Below, piece after piece: positions 1-9,082 of a DNA stretch of 64,000 bases (positions are counted from its first letter, which is position 1; each line of letters begins with the position of its first letter). Source of the stretch: Leucobacter sp. L43 (GTDB lineage: Bacteria > Actinomycetota > Actinomycetes > Actinomycetales > Microbacteriaceae); NCBI RefSeq assembly GCF_016597785.1, contig NZ_JAENJG010000001.1:1736001-1800000 (forward strand). The letters are read 5' to 3'. The position numbers and the translations under genes are program-made. Below the pieces are notes generated by a model that ran no database searches, had not been told where the DNA came from, and saw only the letters and a program-made list of their open reading frames with translations.

Positions 1-1232
1 TGCGCGGCCAGTTCGTGCAATCCGGAACCGAAGTCGGCGAGGCCCGCGGTGATCTGGCCGAGCTGCGCCGCCGGGTCGACACCAGGCGGGGTCGCACCGC
101 CGAGTTGCTGCTGCAACGCCTGCGTGGCCTCGGCCACCCCGGCCGCGCCGTCGCTCGCCGTCTCAAGCCCCCCGCCAATGGCTCCGGCATGAGCTGTGAG
201 CGCCTCACTCAGCCGTTCGCAGTACTCGACGTCGCCCGTCGACACCACGCAGTCGGTCACCAACGGTTCGATGTCCGCGCCGAACGAAGCGGCGCCGGTG
301 CCTGCGGCCGTCAGCCCCTGCTCGAGCTGCGCCGACGGCTCGGCCGAAGCCGCCTGCAGCTGCGTCATCGCCCCGATGAGCGTCTGGAGCTGCTGCACCG
401 CGGCGGTCGCACCCGCCGAGAGCTGCGGATACGCGTCGGCCAGCTGCTGAGCGCCGGCGACGTACTGCCCGACGCCGGAGGCCAATTCGCCGGAGCCGCT
501 CGCCAACGTTCCGGCGCCGGACGCGAGCTGCTGCGTGCCGTCCGCGAGCTGCTGCGTGCCGTCCGCGAGCTGAACCGCGCCCTCGTCGAGCTGCGCGGTG
601 CCCGTCGACAGTTCTGACACCCCGGTCGCCAACTGATCGGCTCCGTCGGCGGCGTCGCCCACTCCGTCTCCGAGCTCATTGAACCCGACGTAGACGCCGG
701 CGACGAATTGCTCGCCGAGCTGCTCGTTCAGCACCTGCGTCGCGGTCTGCGTCACGATGCCAGACAGCGCTGCATCGATCAGACGTCCCCGATCGCTCTC
801 AGTGACGTCGATCCGCGCCTGCCTGGCGTCTCCCGGCTCGCCCGACAGCGACGTCGCATCGGCGGAGAAGGTCCTCGGAATCGTCACGACGGTCGCGTAC
901 CGGCCATCGGCGACGCCCTCAGCCGCGTCCTCGGCATCGGTCAGCACCCACGTGAAGTTCGCGGTGCCGTCGTCGCCGGCCGACGAATCGGATTCGGGCT
1001 CGCCGATCAGCTCGCCCGCGAGCACCCGTCCGAGCGGCACGGTCTGCCCGTCGACCTCGGCGGCCTCGTCGAGGTTCACGACGGCAGCGGTCACATTCTC
1101 GAGGCGCTCCGTGGGGTTCCAGAGCCCCCACAGCAGCACGCCGGCCACCGTCAGGGGCACGAGCATGATGCCGATGATCGTCGTCCATCGCACGGGTCGG
1201 TCGCTCTTGAGTCGGGTCAACGCGGCGCTCAT
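1..1232 (-). CDS. YhgE/Pip family membrane protein, C-terminus cut off
   Basis: The reading frame from the ATG at 1232 stays open to the left edge, so about the first 410 residues are visible. After a short basic N-terminus (MSAALTRLKSDRPVRW) comes one membrane segment at roughly residues 16-38, then a long outside region. From about residue 200 this has repeating glycine/leucine units such as QLADGTQQLADG and LASGSGELASG, the hallmark of YhgE/Pip (phage-infection-protein type) proteins; the missing C-terminus should carry the remaining membrane helices. Part of the repeat is a 21-bp DNA tandem near 535-575. The start overlaps the stop of the upstream MMPL gene (ATGA), so the two are co-transcribed. 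The biochemical role of the family is not settled; pairing with an MMPL transporter suggests export or envelope work. Confidence 0.85.
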   Translation of the reverse strand, partial: MSAALTRLKSDRPVRWTTIIGIMLVPLTVAGVLLWGLWNPTERLENVTAAVVNLDEAAEVDGQTVPLGRVLAGELIGEPESDSSAGDDGTANFTWVLTDAEDAAEGVADGRYATVVTIPRTFSADATSLSGEPGDARQARIDVTESDRGRLIDAALSGIVTQTATQVLNEQLGEQFVAGVYVGFNELGDGVGDAADGADQLATGVSELSTGTAQLDEGAVQLADGTQQLADGTQQLASGAGTLASGSGELASGVGQYVAGAQQLADAYPQLSAGATAAVQQLQTLIGAMTQLQAASAEPSAQLEQGLTAAGTGAASFGADIEPLVTDCVVSTGDVEYCERLSEALTAHAGAIGGGLETASDGAAGVAEATQALQQQLGGATPPGVDPAAQLGQITAGLADFGSGLHELAA

Positions 1233-4117
1233 CGTGCGCTCCCTTCGCTGTCGCTGAAATGCGACACAACTTCTGGTTTCACGGGGCTGATGAGCGGACG
1301 TTCTGTCGCGCTTTCAGCGGGCGGAGTCGAAACGGGGGACGGAACGCGGGCCGCGGCCGCGGCCGAGGTGCGGTCGAGCGTCACCAGCTCCGTGCCCTCT
1401 GGCAGGATCCGCCGCGCGAGCTCGGCGCCGCCGAGCACGACCGGCGTGACTTCTGGCGCCACTCCCCGTGCGACCGACACCGCATGCGCTGCGAACGCCG
1501 AACGCATGCCGTCGACGGCCGCCGACGAGGCATCGGCCTGCCCCGCCTCGCGCAGGTCGAGCACGAGTACGGCCGGGCGATCCTGCAATGCCTCGCGCAG
1601 CGTCGCCGGCGTCGCCCAGGCCGCGCGCGAGCGCAGGGATGCCGCGCGCTCCGGCAGCAGGAGGCCGGCCACCTTCGCCGTACCGGCGATGATCGGCCCG
1701 CGGCCCGACAGCGCTTCGGCGATCGGCACGGCTCGGCCCGTCTGCTGCGGGTCCAGCACCAGCGCTTCGCCGACTCCGACGCGAATCGTCGGCGCTCCGA
1801 CACCCGCCGCATCCGCGCCGCCAGACGTGCTCGCGGCGTCGCCGGGCAGGACGAGCGCGTCCGCCGCGATCCGCGCCTGTGGCATGTCCGCCGGCCATGC
1901 AGCGTGCACGATCTCGCGGGCGAGACCTTCGCCTTCCACATCGAACGACGGCAGCACGCGGCTCAGCCAGCCCGGCATGCTCCAGGCGCGGTCGCCGAGG
2001 AGCGCCAAGACCGCCGGCACGAGCGTCATGCGCACGATGAAGGCGTCGACGAAGACGCCGACCGCGAGCCCGAGCGCGATCACCTTGATGCTCGGGTCGC
2101 CCTCGGGCACGAAGGCCGCGAACACCGCGAACATGATGAGCGCCGCGGCGGTCACCACTTTCGCGCTGCCGACGAAGCCGCGCCGGATCGCGGTCTGAGC
2201 ATCTGCGCCGTGCACGTACTCCTCGCGGATGCGCGAGACGAGGAACACTTCGTAGTCCATTGCGAGCCCGAAGAGCACCCCCATCAAGATGATCGGCATG
2301 AAGCTGAGCACCGGTCCGGTGGCGTGCACGTTGAGCGCATCGCCGAGCCATCCCCACTGGAAGACGGCGACCACGGCTCCGAAGGCGGCGCCCACGGAGA
2401 GCAGGTAGCCGAGGGTCGCCTTGATCGGCACCCAGACCGAGCGGAAGACCATGGCGAGCAGGATCAGCGAGAGTCCGACCACCAGCACCCCGAACGGCAG
2501 CAGCGCTTCGCCGAGCAGGTTCGACACGTCGATGCCCACCGCGGTGAATCCCGTCACGGCGAGACTGACCCCGTAGTCGTCGAGCCACTCGTCGTGGTGC
2601 GCTCTGAGCTCGGCGACGAGCTCGGAGGTGCTCTCGGCCTGCGGCCCGTCCTCCGGGACGACCTGGATGATGCCGGTATCCGCGTTCTGGTTCGGGGTCG
2701 CGAGCGGCACATCGTGCACGCCGGGAATGTCGCGCACCTCGTCGGCCAGGTCTTCCATCAGGCCGACGGGATCATCGCTGGTGATGATCGATCCGGTGAG
2801 GATGAGCGGCCCGTTCGCGCCCTCGCCGAAGTGCTCCCCGGTCAGCTCGTAGGTGACGCGAGCCGGGTCGGTCTCCTCGAGTGTTTCGGCCCCGGGGAGC
2901 GCGAGCCGCAGCTGCGTCATCGGAATCGCTGCGACGCCGAGCACGACCAGAACGGCGAGTATCGTCGCGACCGGCTTCGCCGTCACTCCGCGCACCCATC
3001 CGCCGAAGAAGCGGTCGGCGCGGCTGGGGCCGCGGGAGGCGCTGGCCGATGCTGACTCGATCGGTGCGCCGGCGGCGAGCGCGTCGCGCTGCCGTTTCGG
3101 AAGGATCTTCAGCCCGGCCATGGCGAGGACGGCAGGCGTGAGCGTCACCCCGATGAGCACGGCCACTGCGACACCGGCGGCGGCGGCGACCCCGAGCGCG
3201 GTGAGGAACGGAATGCCCGCGACCGCGAGGCCGAGCAGGGCGATGATCACGGTGAGCCCCGCGAACACGACGGCCGAGCCGCTCGTCGCCGTCGCCCTGG
3301 CGATCGACTCGGTGACTCCGAGCCCCGACCTCAGTTGCTCCTGATGCCTGCTCACGATGAAGAGGGTGTAGTCGATGCCGACCGCCAGCCCGAGCATGAG
3401 CGCGAGCATCGGGGTCGTCGAGGTCATCTCGGCGAATGCCGTCGTGACGAACAGACCCGCGATCGTCACGCCAACGCCGATGATGGCGATGATGAGCGGC
3501 ATGCCCGCCGCGACGAGCGACCCGAGCGTGAAGAGCAGCACGACGAACGCGATGACGACGCCGATCGCCTCGGTCGCGGTGAAGCCGGGGATCGAGACCG
3601 AGAACACGTCTCCGCCGTACGAGACTTCCGCGTCGGCGGGCAGGCGATCCTGCAGCTGTTCGGCTACGGCGATGATGCCGTCGGCCGTCGCGTCGGACAC
3701 ATCGCTCTGCGCGCCGGTGATCTGCACGGTGACGAGCGCCGCCTGCCCGTCGTCGCTCAGGCCCGCCGCGGCCTGCTCGTCGAACGGGTGGGTCACCGCA
3801 CTCACGTCGTCGAGTTGCTCGAGTTCGTCGACGGCGTCGACGATGGTCTGCTCGTAGGGCTGCCGGTCCGCCCGCTCGCCGTCTGCGGCGACGACGATGA
3901 TCGTCGCACTCGTGCCGCTCACCTCGGGGAATGTGCGCCCGAGCGTGTCGATCGCCTCCTGCGACTCCGTACCGGGAATCGTGATGGGCGCGTTCGCCCC
4001 CTGCGAGAACAGGCCGGCGGCGATGCCGAGGACCGCGAGGATCGCGATCCAGGTCGCGAGCACCAGCCATCTCGCGCGGGTCGCCCAGAGTCCGATGGCG
4101 TGCAGCAGTGTCGACAT
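1229..4117 (-). CDS. MMPL/RND family transporter with an extra C-terminal domain
   Basis: Integral membrane transporter of 962 residues. The chosen start (MSTLLHAIGLW) follows GAAAGG about 10 nt upstream; the frame stays open further upstream, but that extension would cross the operators. Both RND-type repeats are visible, each with the family signature: GLAVGIDYTLFIVSR near residue 245 and FGLAMDYEVFLVSR near 615. From about residue 715 to the end lies a soluble extension not usual for MMPL proteins. It has phrases such as EALSGRGPIIAGTAK and PAVLVLDLREAG that recall a degenerate ABC ATPase without a P-loop; this is a weak impression. The family exports lipids or drugs. Its promoter region carries three palindromes shared with the divergent TetR gene, so TetR control is likely. 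Confidence 0.9.
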   Translation of the reverse strand: MSTLLHAIGLWATRARWLVLATWIAILAVLGIAAGLFSQGANAPITIPGTESQEAIDTLGRTFPEVSGTSATIIVVAADGERADRQPYEQTIVDAVDELEQLDDVSAVTHPFDEQAAAGLSDDGQAALVTVQITGAQSDVSDATADGIIAVAEQLQDRLPADAEVSYGGDVFSVSIPGFTATEAIGVVIAFVVLLFTLGSLVAAGMPLIIAIIGVGVTIAGLFVTTAFAEMTSTTPMLALMLGLAVGIDYTLFIVSRHQEQLRSGLGVTESIARATATSGSAVVFAGLTVIIALLGLAVAGIPFLTALGVAAAAGVAVAVLIGVTLTPAVLAMAGLKILPKRQRDALAAGAPIESASASASRGPSRADRFFGGWVRGVTAKPVATILAVLVVLGVAAIPMTQLRLALPGAETLEETDPARVTYELTGEHFGEGANGPLILTGSIITSDDPVGLMEDLADEVRDIPGVHDVPLATPNQNADTGIIQVVPEDGPQAESTSELVAELRAHHDEWLDDYGVSLAVTGFTAVGIDVSNLLGEALLPFGVLVVGLSLILLAMVFRSVWVPIKATLGYLLSVGAAFGAVVAVFQWGWLGDALNVHATGPVLSFMPIILMGVLFGLAMDYEVFLVSRIREEYVHGADAQTAIRRGFVGSAKVVTAAALIMFAVFAAFVPEGDPSIKVIALGLAVGVFVDAFIVRMTLVPAVLALLGDRAWSMPGWLSRVLPSFDVEGEGLAREIVHAAWPADMPQARIAADALVLPGDAASTSGGADAAGVGAPTIRVGVGEALVLDPQQTGRAVPIAEALSGRGPIIAGTAKVAGLLLPERAASLRSRAAWATPATLREALQDRPAVLVLDLREAGQADASSAAVDGMRSAFAAHAVSVARGVAPEVTPVVLGGAELARRILPEGTELVTLDRTSAAAAARVPSPVSTPPAESATERPLISPVKPEVVSHFSDSEGSAR

Positions 4118-4188
4118 GCGGGGTGAGGCCTTTCGATCTCGGGCGGGAGGGGAACGGATCGGTGCGCCTGACCGCCGATTCAGCGATC

Positions 4189-4248
4189 GATACACGAATG
4201 CATCCGTTTCGATACACGAGTGTATCCGATTGGGTACACTGATGTATC
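4189..4248. promoter_or_regulatory. Three 16-bp palindromes at 22-bp spacing, putative TetR operators
   Basis: Three related 16-mers start at 4189, 4211 and 4233, exactly 22 bp apart. The middle one is a perfect inverted repeat, GATACAC-GA-GTGTATC. The first is GATACAC-GA-ATGCATC and the third GGTACAC-TG-ATGTATC. They lie between the divergent MMPL and TetR genes, where a local repressor would bind. TTGGGT at 4230-4235 may be a -35 box for the TetR gene, overlapping the third site. That these are TetR sites is inferred from position and symmetry. Confidence 0.75.
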
Positions 4249-4304
4249 GGGAATCTTTCAGGCTAGGCTCTGCATGCTGTCTGCCGAGACGAGAAGGGGC
4301 TGCG

Positions 4305-4967
4305 ATGACGAACGAGCCGCACCAGGATCCGCCGACCGCACGGCGACGAGAGACGCGCGGCCGCCTGCTCGACGCCGCCATCGAGGTCTTCGCCGAGGCC
4401 GGAGTGCAGGGTGCGTCAGTCGAGCAGATCTGCGCCCGCGCCGGATTCTCACGCGGCGCCTTTTACTCGAACTTCTCCACGAAGGAGCAGCTGTTCCTCG
4501 CGGTGCTCGAACGCGAGTTCGATCGACGCATCGAAGAAGTCGAATCGACGATCGCCGAGCTCACGCCGGCGTTGCAACGGCTCCAGGGCAAGATCGATGC
4601 GGAACAGGCTGCCGAGTACATCACGCGATTCATCGCCGTGGAGCAGGGCGATGCCCACTGGATCATTCTCGAGAACGAATTCGCGCTGCTCGCGATGCGC
4701 GATCCCGACATCGCGCCGGGATACCTCGCCCTGCTCGACCGCGCGACGGCAAGCCTCGCCGAACTCGTCGAGACGGCCATCGCCGCCGCGGGTCGCCGCT
4801 TCATCTTCCCCGCCGATCGCACCACCGAGATCATCAACGGCATGTGCGAGCGCGCCGCGCGCGTCTCCGCACTCGAGGGCGAGCAGCACCCGCGCGGCAT
4901 CGCGGCGCTCCCCCACCAGATCGGCGAACTGCTCTTCGCCGTCACCGAACCCCTCAGCCCGCGCTGA
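4305..4967 (+). CDS. TetR/AcrR family transcriptional regulator
   Basis: A 220-residue one-component regulator. The N-terminal helix-turn-helix spans about residues 38-60 (ASVEQICARAGFSRGAFYSN), with the F-Y-x-x-F pattern typical of TetR proteins. The rest is an all-helical ligand and dimer domain that I cannot assign to a ligand. The start is set by ATG at 4305 behind GAGAAGGGG. It is divergent from the MMPL/YhgE operon, with three palindromes between them, so it probably represses that operon and itself. Its last 14 bp overlap the end of the convergent azoreductase gene. Confidence 0.92.
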   Translation: MTNEPHQDPPTARRRETRGRLLDAAIEVFAEAGVQGASVEQICARAGFSRGAFYSNFSTKEQLFLAVLEREFDRRIEEVESTIAELTPALQRLQGKIDAEQAAEYITRFIAVEQGDAHWIILENEFALLAMRDPDIAPGYLALLDRATASLAELVETAIAAAGRRFIFPADRTTEIINGMCERAARVSALEGEQHPRGIAALPHQIGELLFAVTEPLSPR

Positions 4968-5580
4968 TCGTGCGGCCGAGCTCGGCCGCCTCCGCTTGCG
5001 CGCGCCGAAGATCGTCCGCAGCCCACTCCAGGCCGAGCTCGGGCAGCATCTCAGCGAGTGTGCGACTCGTGCCCACCACGAACACCTCCATGCCGAAGCC
5101 CGCTCCGAACAGATGGGCGAGCGGCGCCGTCACGAAATCCTGCACCTCGGGTTCGAGCGGGCCCCCCTGGGCGGTGACGATCACGGCGGGCCTGCCCTCG
5201 AGAGGCCGCGGCGATCCGGCCCACGACGACGTGAGCCCTGGCACATGGACCAGGTCGACCCAGGCCTTCAGCGTCGAGGGCATCGCGTAGTTGTACATCG
5301 GCGCACCGACGACGAGCGCATCCGCGTCGAGCAGCTCGGCGATCAGCTGATCCTGCACCCGTTGCCGCGAGGCGCGAAGGCTCTCACCGCCTCGCAACTC
5401 GACGGGCCAGTGCTGCGAGCGCTCGGTCAAGTGCGGCGGCTGGTCGTAATGCAGATCGCGCTGCACCACGACGAACTCGTCCCCCCTGGCGATCCAGGCC
5501 TCCGCGACCGCGTTCGTGAGCATCCGAGTGCGCGACGCGCTGTCGGCGATGGCGCCGTCGACCTGCAGCAGAGTCGGCAT
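4954..5580 (-). CDS. azoR: FMN-dependent NADH-azoreductase-like flavoprotein
   Basis: A 208-residue flavodoxin-fold protein of the AzoR/NAD(P)H-quinone reductase group. It would use FMN and NAD(P)H for two-electron reduction of quinones or azo compounds in the cytoplasm. The diagnostic stretch is PMYNYAMPSTLKAWVD at residues 94-109, which matches the FMN-binding loop of AzoR; VVTAQGG follows near residue 139. Length is normal for the family. It is convergent with the TetR gene and overlaps its end by 14 bp, so the two transcripts are complementary at their 3' ends. The natural substrate cannot be told from sequence. Confidence 0.88.
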   Translation of the reverse strand: MPTLLQVDGAIADSASRTRMLTNAVAEAWIARGDEFVVVQRDLHYDQPPHLTERSQHWPVELRGGESLRASRQRVQDQLIAELLDADALVVGAPMYNYAMPSTLKAWVDLVHVPGLTSSWAGSPRPLEGRPAVIVTAQGGPLEPEVQDFVTAPLAHLFGAGFGMEVFVVGTSRTLAEMLPELGLEWAADDLRRAQAEAAELGRTISAG

Positions 5581-5637
5581 GACTTCCCCTTCCCTCGTTA
5601 CGAGACGAGGATAACCGCCACCCCGTAGAATCGTCCC

Positions 5638-6243
5638 GTGCTGCTCTCAGATCGTGACATCAACGCCGAACTCGAATCAGGACGCATCGGCCTCTCGCCG
5701 AGCGAGCCGTCGATGGTGCAGCCCTCGAGTGTCGACGTGCGACTCGATCGCTACTTTCGCCTCTTCGACAACCACAAGTACGCGGTGATCGACCCGTCCG
5801 AGGAGCAGCCGGAGCTGACGCGCCTGATCGAGGTCGACCCGGAAGAAGGCTTCATCCTGCACCCGGGCGAATTCGTGCTCGGTTCGACGTACGAACAGGT
5901 CTCGCTGCCCGACGACGTCGCGGCGCGCCTCGAGGGCAAGAGCTCGCTCGGGCGGCTCGGCCTGCTCACGCATTCGACGGCGGGCTTCATCGACCCCGGT
6001 TTCGAGGGCCACGTGACGCTCGAGCTCTCGAACGTGGCGACCCTGCCGATCCGGCTCTGGCCCGGCATGAAGATCGGGCAGCTCTGCTTCTTCAAGCTGA
6101 CCTCGCCAGCGGAGCGCCCCTACGGTTCTGGTGCGACGTTCTCCCGGTACCTCGGCCAGCGGGGCCCGACGGCGTCGCGCTCGCACCTCAACTTCCACCG
6201 CGCCGATGTGCGCTCCACCGAAGCCGGCGCGATCGGCGCTTGA
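5638..6243 (+). CDS. dcd: dCTP deaminase, probably the dUMP-forming bifunctional type
   Basis: A 201-residue enzyme of the dCTP deaminase/dUTPase superfamily, acting in dTTP precursor supply. It begins at GTG 5638. The core [20 protein letters not shown] (residues 100-119) followed by [13 protein letters not shown] is nearly identical to what I recall of the Mycobacterium tuberculosis enzyme, which both deaminates dCTP and hydrolyses dUTP to dUMP. The glutamate in TLELSN (E129) matches the catalytic glutamate of the family. The QRGPT motif near residue 174 is the usual nucleotide-binding C-terminal lid. It stands alone, with no obvious operon partner. The bifunctional call rests on family resemblance. 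Confidence 0.96.
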   Translation: MLLSDRDINAELESGRIGLSPSEPSMVQPSSVDVRLDRYFRLFDNHKYAVIDPSEEQPELTRLIEVDPEEGFILHPGEFVLGSTYEQVSLPDDVAARLEGKSSLGRLGLLTHSTAGFIDPGFEGHVTLELSNVATLPIRLWPGMKIGQLCFFKLTSPAERPYGSGATFSRYLGQRGPTASRSHLNFHRADVRSTEAGAIGA

Positions 6244-6270
6244 ACACGGGCTGGGCCCCGTCGCGGCTGC

Positions 6271-6603
6271 CTACGGCTGGCGCGATGCCTCGATCCGCAC
6301 CGCTTCCTGACGCGCCTCCGACGCTGCGATGATCGCCTGCTGCCGCTTCATCTGACGTGACAGCACGACCGACAGCACAACGCCGCCGACCAGCGCGACC
6401 CCGATGAGCAGATACAGGCCGAGATCCGGGTCGATGATGCGCGCGGCGTACATGAGCACGATGAGGATCGCGAGCACTGCGCCCTCCGTCAGCGCGAACC
6501 GCAGAAAGAACCGCATGCGCTCCCGCGTGAGCGCGTGCATCTCCTGCCTGCCGGTCGCGTCGAGGGGCGGTGCGCCGTGCACGTCGTGTTGCGTCATGAC
6601 CAT
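6271..6603 (-). CDS. Small membrane protein of unknown function
   Basis: I do not recognise this 110-residue protein. Two hydrophobic stretches are visible (about residues 35-55, ALTEGAVLAILIVLMYAA, and 63-83, LYLLIGVALVGGVVLSVVL), followed by a basic, helical tail (RQMKRQQAIIAASEARQEAV). A two-helix membrane protein with both ends in the cytoplasm fits. ATG codons at 6603 and 6597 are both possible starts; neither has a clear ribosome site. It lies downstream of, and on the same strand as, the CopD-CtaG gene with a gap of about 50 bp, so co-transcription is possible. Confidence 0.7.
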   Translation of the reverse strand: MVMTQHDVHGAPPLDATGRQEMHALTRERMRFFLRFALTEGAVLAILIVLMYAARIIDPDLGLYLLIGVALVGGVVLSVVLSRQMKRQQAIIAASEARQEAVRIEASRQP

Positions 6604-6654
6604 GAGGCTATCAAGCGTCGGAGGCCCGCATGCCGCCCCGCTCCGCCCGCGCGG

Positions 6655-8661
6655 CTAGCGGCGCTGAGGGTCGCTCGCGCGCTTCCCGTCGCGGCGGGCC
6701 TGCTGAGCGAGCATCTCGTTGTACGCCTCGAGCTCGGCGCCGCCGGAGCGGTCGTCCGCGCGATCCTTGCGCTTCTGCTCCTTCTCATCGCTCCGCGACC
6801 ACTGCACGGCCACGATCAGGGCCAGCGCGAGGGTCGGCAGTTCGCCGATGCCCCAGGCGATGCCGCCGCCCGTCGACTGATCCTCGAGGGGAGGAGCGCC
6901 CCACGTCCGCCCCATGGCCCCGTACCAGTCGGAGAGCAGCAGTCCGTCGCCCGTCATGATCGTGACGCCGAAGAAGGCGTGCGACGCCATCGTGGCGAAC
7001 AGGGTGACGATGCGCAGGGGATACGGGAAGCGGTAGGGCACCGGGTCGACGCCGATCATCGACAGGTTGAAGAGGTAGCCGGAGATCAGGAAGTGGATGA
7101 TCATCCACTGGTGCCCCAGGTGCTCCTCGGCGGCCCAGCGGGCGATCGGCGTGAAGTAGAACACCCACAGCGAACCGGAGAACATGACGGCGGCGAAGGC
7201 GGGGTGCGTCACGATCTTCGAGAAGGGCGTCTGCACGGCCCACAGAATCCATTCGCGACCGCCCCAGGAGCCGTCGGATCGCTTGTGCGTCGCCCGAAGC
7301 GCGAGTGTGACGGGAGCGCCGAGAACGAGGCAGAGCGGGATCAGCATCGCGAACATCATGTGCCCGAGCATGTGCACGCTGAAGAGGTACTGCTCGTACG
7401 CGTTGAGCGCACCGTTCGTCGTGTAGGCGAGCAGCAGAATGCCGAGGAGCCATGCCGTCGTGCGGCCCGACGACCAGCGATCGCCGCGACGAGCGAGGCG
7501 CACGACCGCAGCGAGGTACATGCCCGCTGCGAAGATGCAGACGAGCACCCAGAGCAGGTCGAACTTCCACTCGGTGAGATAGCTCAGCGGCGTGAGCTCT
7601 GGCGGCAGGGGGTCACCGGTGAGCCACTCGGCCGGACTGATCCCGCCCGGCTGGTCGCGCACCGGTTCGAGGGCCACCGGTGTCGCGGTGCGGCCGAGGG
7701 CGCCCGCGATGCCGCTCGCGACGCCCATGACGGCGAGCTCGCAGACCACGAACCAGGCGAACGGGCGCATGCCTCGTGCGGAGTCAGCGATGCGCGGGAT
7801 CAGGCGTACGCGCTGTATCGCGCCGAACGCCCCGAGCACCACGAGCGATCCCGTCTTGAGCAGCACGAGCTGCCCGTACCCGGTGCCGAGCAGAGCGTCC
7901 CAGGTGCCGACGCGCAACCACGCGCTCACGACTCCCGACGCCGCGACTCCGATGAAGGCGAGCAGCGCGATCGAGGAGTAGCGGGCGGTGACCGCGGCGA
8001 GTCGCCTGTGGTCGACCGCGCGCGCGATGAAGATGAGCGTGAGCAGACCGCCGAGCCACACCGCGGCGCCGACGATGTGCACGAGGAGCGCGTTCACCGC
8101 CGCACCGTGACCCGACGCCCCGGCCGCGTGCCCCTGCTGAGCGAGTGGAAGCGCGGTCGCCAGAGCCGCCACCAGCACGATCAGCATCAGCTTGCGGCCG
8201 CGAATCGCGAACGCGAGCACCGTCGTCACCGCCGCGAGCAGCAACTCGAGCAGCCAGAGTTGACCGAGTTCGATCTCCGTCAGGAACTGCGCGAGGCCGG
8301 CACCGAACGAGGCGTCACCGGAGAGCGGCTGGCTCGACACGTCGAGGTAGGTGAACAGCGTGGCCGCGGCACTCGCGACAGTGAGCACCGCTGCGGAACC
8401 GGCAGCGAGATCCATCGCGAGACGCGTCTCCGGGCGATCGCTCGCGAACACCCACACCGACATCACGATGGAGCCGATGAGAGCAGCCATCGCGATGTTC
8501 ACGATCGTCCGGGTGAGCGGCAGCCCGACGCGCACGATCGCACCCGGGTCGGCGAGCGAGCGCTCGGCGGCCGCACCGCCGATGCTCAGACCGAGCCACA
8601 GCGCCAGGAGGGTCGCCGCGAGCAGCGCAGCGGGGGCGAGAACGCGGACGAAACGGGGCAC
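6655..8661 (-). CDS. CopD-CtaG fusion membrane protein (copper handling, cytochrome oxidase assembly)
   Basis: A 668-residue polytopic membrane protein made of two known domains. The N-terminal half (to about residue 330) is rich in membrane helices and resembles CopD/YcnJ copper-import domains. The C-terminal half (about 370-620) resembles the caa3-type CtaG family, with HMLGHMMFAMLIPLCLVLG and the segment YLFNLSMIGVDPVPYRFPYP. CtaG proteins help insert copper into cytochrome c oxidase, so the fusion would link copper passage to oxidase assembly. This fused form is common in actinobacteria. The C-terminus is soluble and charged. No copper gene is adjacent. Confidence 0.88.
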   Translation of the reverse strand: MPRFVRVLAPAALLAATLLALWLGLSIGGAAAERSLADPGAIVRVGLPLTRTIVNIAMAALIGSIVMSVWVFASDRPETRLAMDLAAGSAAVLTVASAAATLFTYLDVSSQPLSGDASFGAGLAQFLTEIELGQLWLLELLLAAVTTVLAFAIRGRKLMLIVLVAALATALPLAQQGHAAGASGHGAAVNALLVHIVGAAVWLGGLLTLIFIARAVDHRRLAAVTARYSSIALLAFIGVAASGVVSAWLRVGTWDALLGTGYGQLVLLKTGSLVVLGAFGAIQRVRLIPRIADSARGMRPFAWFVVCELAVMGVASGIAGALGRTATPVALEPVRDQPGGISPAEWLTGDPLPPELTPLSYLTEWKFDLLWVLVCIFAAGMYLAAVVRLARRGDRWSSGRTTAWLLGILLLAYTTNGALNAYEQYLFSVHMLGHMMFAMLIPLCLVLGAPVTLALRATHKRSDGSWGGREWILWAVQTPFSKIVTHPAFAAVMFSGSLWVFYFTPIARWAAEEHLGHQWMIIHFLISGYLFNLSMIGVDPVPYRFPYPLRIVTLFATMASHAFFGVTIMTGDGLLLSDWYGAMGRTWGAPPLEDQSTGGGIAWGIGELPTLALALIVAVQWSRSDEKEQKRKDRADDRSGGAELEAYNEMLAQQARRDGKRASDPQRR

Positions 8662-8754
8662 CCGACTAGCCTACGCGTAGTGCGGTGGGAGCGTGATCGA
8701 TGCCCCGTCGCCTGCGGTCCGGCTCACCACGCCGCCCGACGGGCCCCGAAACGA

Positions 8755-8791
8755 CGAAGCTCCCGAGCCGCAACGCGGCCCGGGAGCTTCG
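8755..8791 (-). terminator. Rho-independent-type terminator after HU
   Basis: Perfect 11-bp inverted repeat (CGAAGCTCCCG and CGGGAGCTTCG) around a 15-nt loop, starting 13 bp beyond the HU stop codon. On the minus strand it is followed by TCGTTT, a short T-rich run. Confidence 0.8.
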
Positions 8792-8803
8792 AGGAAGACG
8801 ATG

Positions 8804-9082
8804 TTACTTGACAGCAGCCTTGAGCTTGCTGCCGACCGACACCTTGACGCGCTTGCCAGCGGGGATGTCGATGGACTCGCCGGTGCGGGGGTTCCGGCCG
8901 GTGCGAGCAGCGGTGGTCGCGGTCTCGAAGGAGATCCAGCCCGGGATCGAGACCTTGTCGCCCGAAGCGACGGTCTCGGAAACAGCGGAGAACAGTCCGT
9001 CGATCACGCTGGAGACGGCGGCCTGGCTCTGGCCGGTCTCGGCAGCGATCTTCGCGACAAGCTCGGTCTTGTTGAGTGCCAT
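8804..9082 (-). CDS. hup: HU family nucleoid-associated DNA-binding protein
   Basis: A 92-residue histone-like protein that bends and compacts DNA as a dimer. It begins MALNKTELVAKIAAETG and contains the conserved arm motif GRNPRTGESIDIPAGK, whose proline intercalates into DNA in the family. It is the short form, without the lysine/alanine-rich tail seen on mycobacterial HupB. The start at 9082 has GGAAGGA seven bases upstream; an in-frame ATG at 9112 is less likely. A clear terminator follows. The 281-bp stretch upstream to rpsN holds the ribosomal operon terminator, the HU promoter region and a small inverted repeat, CCGATC-GATT-GATCGG, at 9162-9177. Confidence 0.97.
   Translation of the reverse strand: MALNKTELVAKIAAETGQSQAAVSSVIDGLFSAVSETVASGDKVSIPGWISFETATTAARTGRNPRTGESIDIPAGKRVKVSVGSKLKAAVK

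Noticed and set aside
4118-4381. Upstream extension of the MMPL frame over the operator region
   Set aside because: It would cover the three palindromes and enter the TetR gene; MSTLLHAIGLW at 4117 is the usual kind of start and has a ribosome site.
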